From positions 1-64,000 of the forward strand of contig CACKIH010000004.1 in assembly GCA_902600225.1 (NCBI GenBank): a stretch of 64,000 nt of DNA. Reading direction: 5' to 3'. The notes under the pieces were generated by a model. The model did not search any database. It saw only the letters and a program-made list of their open reading frames with translations, and was not told the origin of the DNA. Positions 61,956 through 64,000 of the stretch are shown in pieces. Every line of letters begins with the position of its first letter. Position 1 is the stretch's first letter. Source of the stretch: an uncultured Alphaproteobacteria bacterium. GTDB taxonomy: Bacteria > Pseudomonadota > Alphaproteobacteria > HIMB59 > GCA-002718135. The position numbers and the translations under genes are program-made.

Positions 61956-62950
61956 ATTGCTAAATCATTAATTTTATTTTCTAGTACATTACTTAAAATC
62001 TCTTTTAGCAAATTTTCATCTTCAAATTTGATTTCACCATTAAGTGTGCTGACTAAAGAACGATATGATTTTGGTATTCTTACAAAATCTTTTTTTGTAG
62101 TAACCAATACAGATTTTGTAAGATTAGCATTTTCTGCAAGATTTAACATGTCATTTTCATCAAATATATGATGATCTGGATAGCTAATTTTTTTTTCTAA
62201 AATGGCGCCTTGTTCACTTAGTGAATTATAAAATTTTTCAGGATAAGCAATGCCTGCAAAAGCTGTTACTTTTTGGTTTTTATAAATTTTATTATCTGTA
62301 CTAATTTGAAATTTTGCATGAATAATAGGAACAGTGCTAGGAATTTTATCTTTAACATCTTGAGCAATTTCACCAATTACAATTACTAAATTTGCTCTAG
62401 AAATACCTCTTGATATGCTTTCCCTAAGAGGTCCAGAAGGAATAACTCGTTTATTTCCAAATCCTTGTTCACCATTAATTACTATAATTGAAAAATCTTT
62501 TTGAAGAGTTGGATTTTGAAAGCCATCATCCATAATTATACAGTCAGCACCTTTTTCTTTAGCTAAAATGAACGATTTATTTCTATCTTGACCAATCCAA
62601 GTTGGAGCAACTTCAGCTAGCAACAAGGATTCATCTCCAACACTTTTTGCCGAATGCCACTCTTTAACGAGAACATTAGATGTTTCAACTCCACCATAAC
62701 CCCTTGAAACAAAGTGAGGATTGTATCCATTAAGTTTTAATAAATTTCCAATTTTTAATGCAACAGGTGTTTTACCAGCACCTCCAACCACTATATTCCC
62801 AATACAAATTACAGGAATTCCAGAAGATGTTTTTCTACTAACAAAATTTCTTATTTTAGTTCCAAATCTAAATAGTAATGAGAGTGGATATAAAGAATTT
62901 GATAAGTATGTGTCATTTTTTTTATACCAAAATTTAGGAGCTTTAAGCAT
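61952..62950 (-). CDS. lpxK: Tetraacyldisaccharide 4'-kinase
   Basis: Protein of 332 aa. The P-loop is VVGGAGKTPVALKIG, preceded by GIPVICIGNI; SRGYGG, DDGFQNPTL and SYPDHHIFDE are further LpxK motifs. It phosphorylates the lipid A disaccharide. The track starts at 63028 inside waaA; the ATG at 62950, 1 base after the waaA stop, gives MLKAPKFWYKK, the family's normal start. Confidence 0.94.
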   Translation of the reverse strand: MLKAPKFWYKKNDTYLSNSLYPLSLLFRFGTKIRNFVSRKTSSGIPVICIGNIVVGGAGKTPVALKIGNLLKLNGYNPHFVSRGYGGVETSNVLVKEWHSAKSVGDESLLLAEVAPTWIGQDRNKSFILAKEKGADCIIMDDGFQNPTLQKDFSIIVINGEQGFGNKRVIPSGPLRESISRGISRANLVIVIGEIAQDVKDKIPSTVPIIHAKFQISTDNKIYKNQKVTAFAGIAYPEKFYNSLSEQGAILEKKISYPDHHIFDENDMLNLAENANLTKSVLVTTKKDFVRIPKSYRSLVSTLNGEIKFEDENLLKEILSNVLENKINDLAI

Positions 62951-62951
62951 T

Positions 62952-64000
62952 TTAATTAATGTACTTTTCGATGTCTTTGAAAAGCTTTTCTTTTTCAAAG
63001 AAAGTTCTATTAGAAAACTTAAGTGCATTTGCTTGAATTTTTTTTACTTCAAAATTATTATTTAGTAATTCTTTCATCTTTACATCAATATCTTCAAACT
63101 TATTTACCATTATACATGAATTTGCTTTTACCATATCTTCATAAATATTAGTCCAATTATCAACATAATTACCGCTAATAATAGCACATCCATAACTTGC
63201 AGGCTCTATAGGATTATGTCCGCCAATATTTTTTAAAAAAGAACCACCTAAAATAACTAAATCACTAATTTTAAAATATTGATCTAATTTTCCAAAACTA
63301 TCAATTATTACGATATTATTTTCCTCAAATTCTTTCTTCGATTCTAAAGAAATATTAAATCCTTCATTATTTAATTCTTGCTTAATTGTACTAATTCTTT
63401 CTGGATGCCTTGGTGCAAGATAAATTTTTAAATTAAATTCATGAATTGTTTTTTTAATACATTTAATTATCTCTTTTTCCTCATTAGAATGAGTACTTGC
63501 AATCATGATTGTATTTGATTGATCTTTATTTATTGAAGAATTGTTTTTGTTGTTAGCTAATTTTAAATTTCCAACATAGTCAATTTGTAAGTTTGTTAAT
63601 TCTTGAATTCTTTTTTTGTCATCTTTGCTTTGTGCAAAAATTTTATTAAAACTCTTTAATGAATTTCTGTAGAAATTTTTTAGACTTTTCCATTTTTTAA
63701 AAGAAGTTGGAGAAATCCTTGCATTTACATATAAACAATTGATATTTTTAACTCTAATTTTATTAAGCATATTTGGCCAAATATCTGACTCTATCCAAAG
63801 AATCAGATTTGGTTTCCAAAAGTTTAAAAATCTTGAACACCATAGAGACACATCAAATGGGATGTATTGATGGATAATTTTATTTTTATAAAACTCTTCA
63901 ATATATTCTGCTGAAGATTTTGTTGTTGTAGTAACTAAAATATCAAATACTTTATGATATCGTTCTATAATTAAATCTGAAGATTTAAATTCGCCAATAC
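62952..64000 (-). CDS. waaA: 3-deoxy-D-manno-octulosonate (Kdo) transferase, 5' end cut by window
   Basis: The ORF track begins at GTG 63851, but the frame is open to the window edge and translates as IGEFKSSDLIIERYHKV..., then LVTTTTKSSAEYIEEF and HQYIPFDVSL, all conserved WaaA sequence. Further motifs: WIESDIWPNML, SRASPTSFKKW-like ARISPTSFKKW, LAPRHPERI, LGGSFLKNIGGHNPIEPA. It transfers Kdo from CMP-Kdo to lipid A precursor at the inner membrane. The N-terminal part lies beyond the window. Confidence 0.94.
   Translation of the reverse strand, partial: IGEFKSSDLIIERYHKVFDILVTTTTKSSAEYIEEFYKNKIIHQYIPFDVSLWCSRFLNFWKPNLILWIESDIWPNMLNKIRVKNINCLYVNARISPTSFKKWKSLKNFYRNSLKSFNKIFAQSKDDKKRIQELTNLQIDYVGNLKLANNKNNSSINKDQSNTIMIASTHSNEEKEIIKCIKKTIHEFNLKIYLAPRHPERISTIKQELNNEGFNISLESKKEFEENNIVIIDSFGKLDQYFKISDLVILGGSFLKNIGGHNPIEPASYGCAIISGNYVDNWTNIYEDMVKANSCIMVNKFEDIDVKMKELLNNNFEVKKIQANALKFSNRTFFEKEKLFKDIEKYIN

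Noticed and set aside
62951-63028. Upstream start of lpxK at 63028
   Set aside because: The extra 26 residues overlap waaA and are not LpxK-like; ATG 62950 gives the normal start.
1-64000. CRISPR arrays, insertion sequences, phage genes, tRNA or rRNA genes
   Set aside because: I looked for regularly spaced repeats, transposase or integrase motifs, CCA-ended cloverleafs and conserved rRNA stretches on both strands and found none; a tRNAscan or Rfam search would be needed to exclude small RNAs.

Overview
The window looks like a streamlined, very AT-rich (about 30% G+C by eye) free-living alphaproteobacterium, most likely marine. The alphaproteobacterial signs are a BamF/DUF3035-type lipoprotein gene right after lspA, the ribF-ileS-lspA-bamF-pgi run, and the lpxL/lpxK/waaA lipid A block. 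Genes overlap by 1-17 bp, there is no intergenic stretch over 300 bp, and there are many sugar ABC transporters. This recalls lineages such as AEGEAN-169/HIMB59-like or SAR116-like bacteria, but the taxonomic placement is inference.

Layout. 1-2237 (minus): galE-galT-sufE, galactose interconversion plus the start of an Fe-S assembly gene. 2283-4367: a TPR protein with an O-GlcNAc-transferase-like (GT41) domain. 4407-8814: sugar-lactone genes (fuconolactonase-like amidohydrolase, MetE-C-like enzyme, sugar epimerase/dehydrogenase, RhaM-type mutarotase, Gfo/Idh oxidoreductase). 8895-13761: a complete CUT1 sugar ABC transporter and an RraA-fold protein. 13758-22630: two MaoC-like hydratases, a leaderless solute-binding-protein homologue, a class III CoA transferase, two enolase-superfamily dehydratases (one is L-fuconate dehydratase), a 2-keto-3-deoxy-L-fuconate dehydrogenase-like SDR, an FAH-family hydrolase, an L-lactate-dehydrogenase-like flavoenzyme and a Rieske-like protein with unusual cysteines. 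With the lactonase and mutarotase upstream this gives a nearly complete non-phosphorylative L-fucose route to pyruvate plus L-lactate, then pyruvate.

22627-32228: a D-2-hydroxyacid dehydrogenase, iolD (inositol catabolism), a second hydroxyacid dehydrogenase, and two CUT2 (Rbs/Frc-type) transporters in mirrored gene order. 32251-41191: three paralogous membrane di-iron desaturase/hydroxylase genes interleaved with a PanB paralogue, a Gfo/Idh oxidoreductase, a third CUT2 transporter and a PhyH-type dioxygenase. 41194-43740 (minus): gloA and a large putative glycoside hydrolase. 43931-51443: a CUT1 transporter without its own ATPase, a small unknown protein, a second PhyH dioxygenase, a second Gfo/Idh enzyme, a ThuA-like protein and a genuine xylA.

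51486-64000: conserved housekeeping genes (ribF, ileS, lspA, bamF-like, pgi, rsmD, rluB-like, a class I glutamine amidotransferase, tadA, xseA, an LpxL-type acyltransferase, lpxK, waaA). The accessory region (about 4-51 kb) is thus a sugar-catabolism island framed by housekeeping DNA. I see no transcriptional regulator, tRNA, rRNA, insertion sequence, phage gene or CRISPR array anywhere. A recurring device is visible: all five exported binding-protein genes have a strong GGAGG ribosome-binding site and are followed by a hairpin, and four of the five hairpins lie just before a permease gene with no visible Shine-Dalgarno sequence. The most unusual items are the desaturase-like paralogues among sugar transporters, the leaderless binding protein in an acyl-CoA operon, the Rieske-like protein without its histidines, and the PhyH/Gfo/ThuA/XylA operon.
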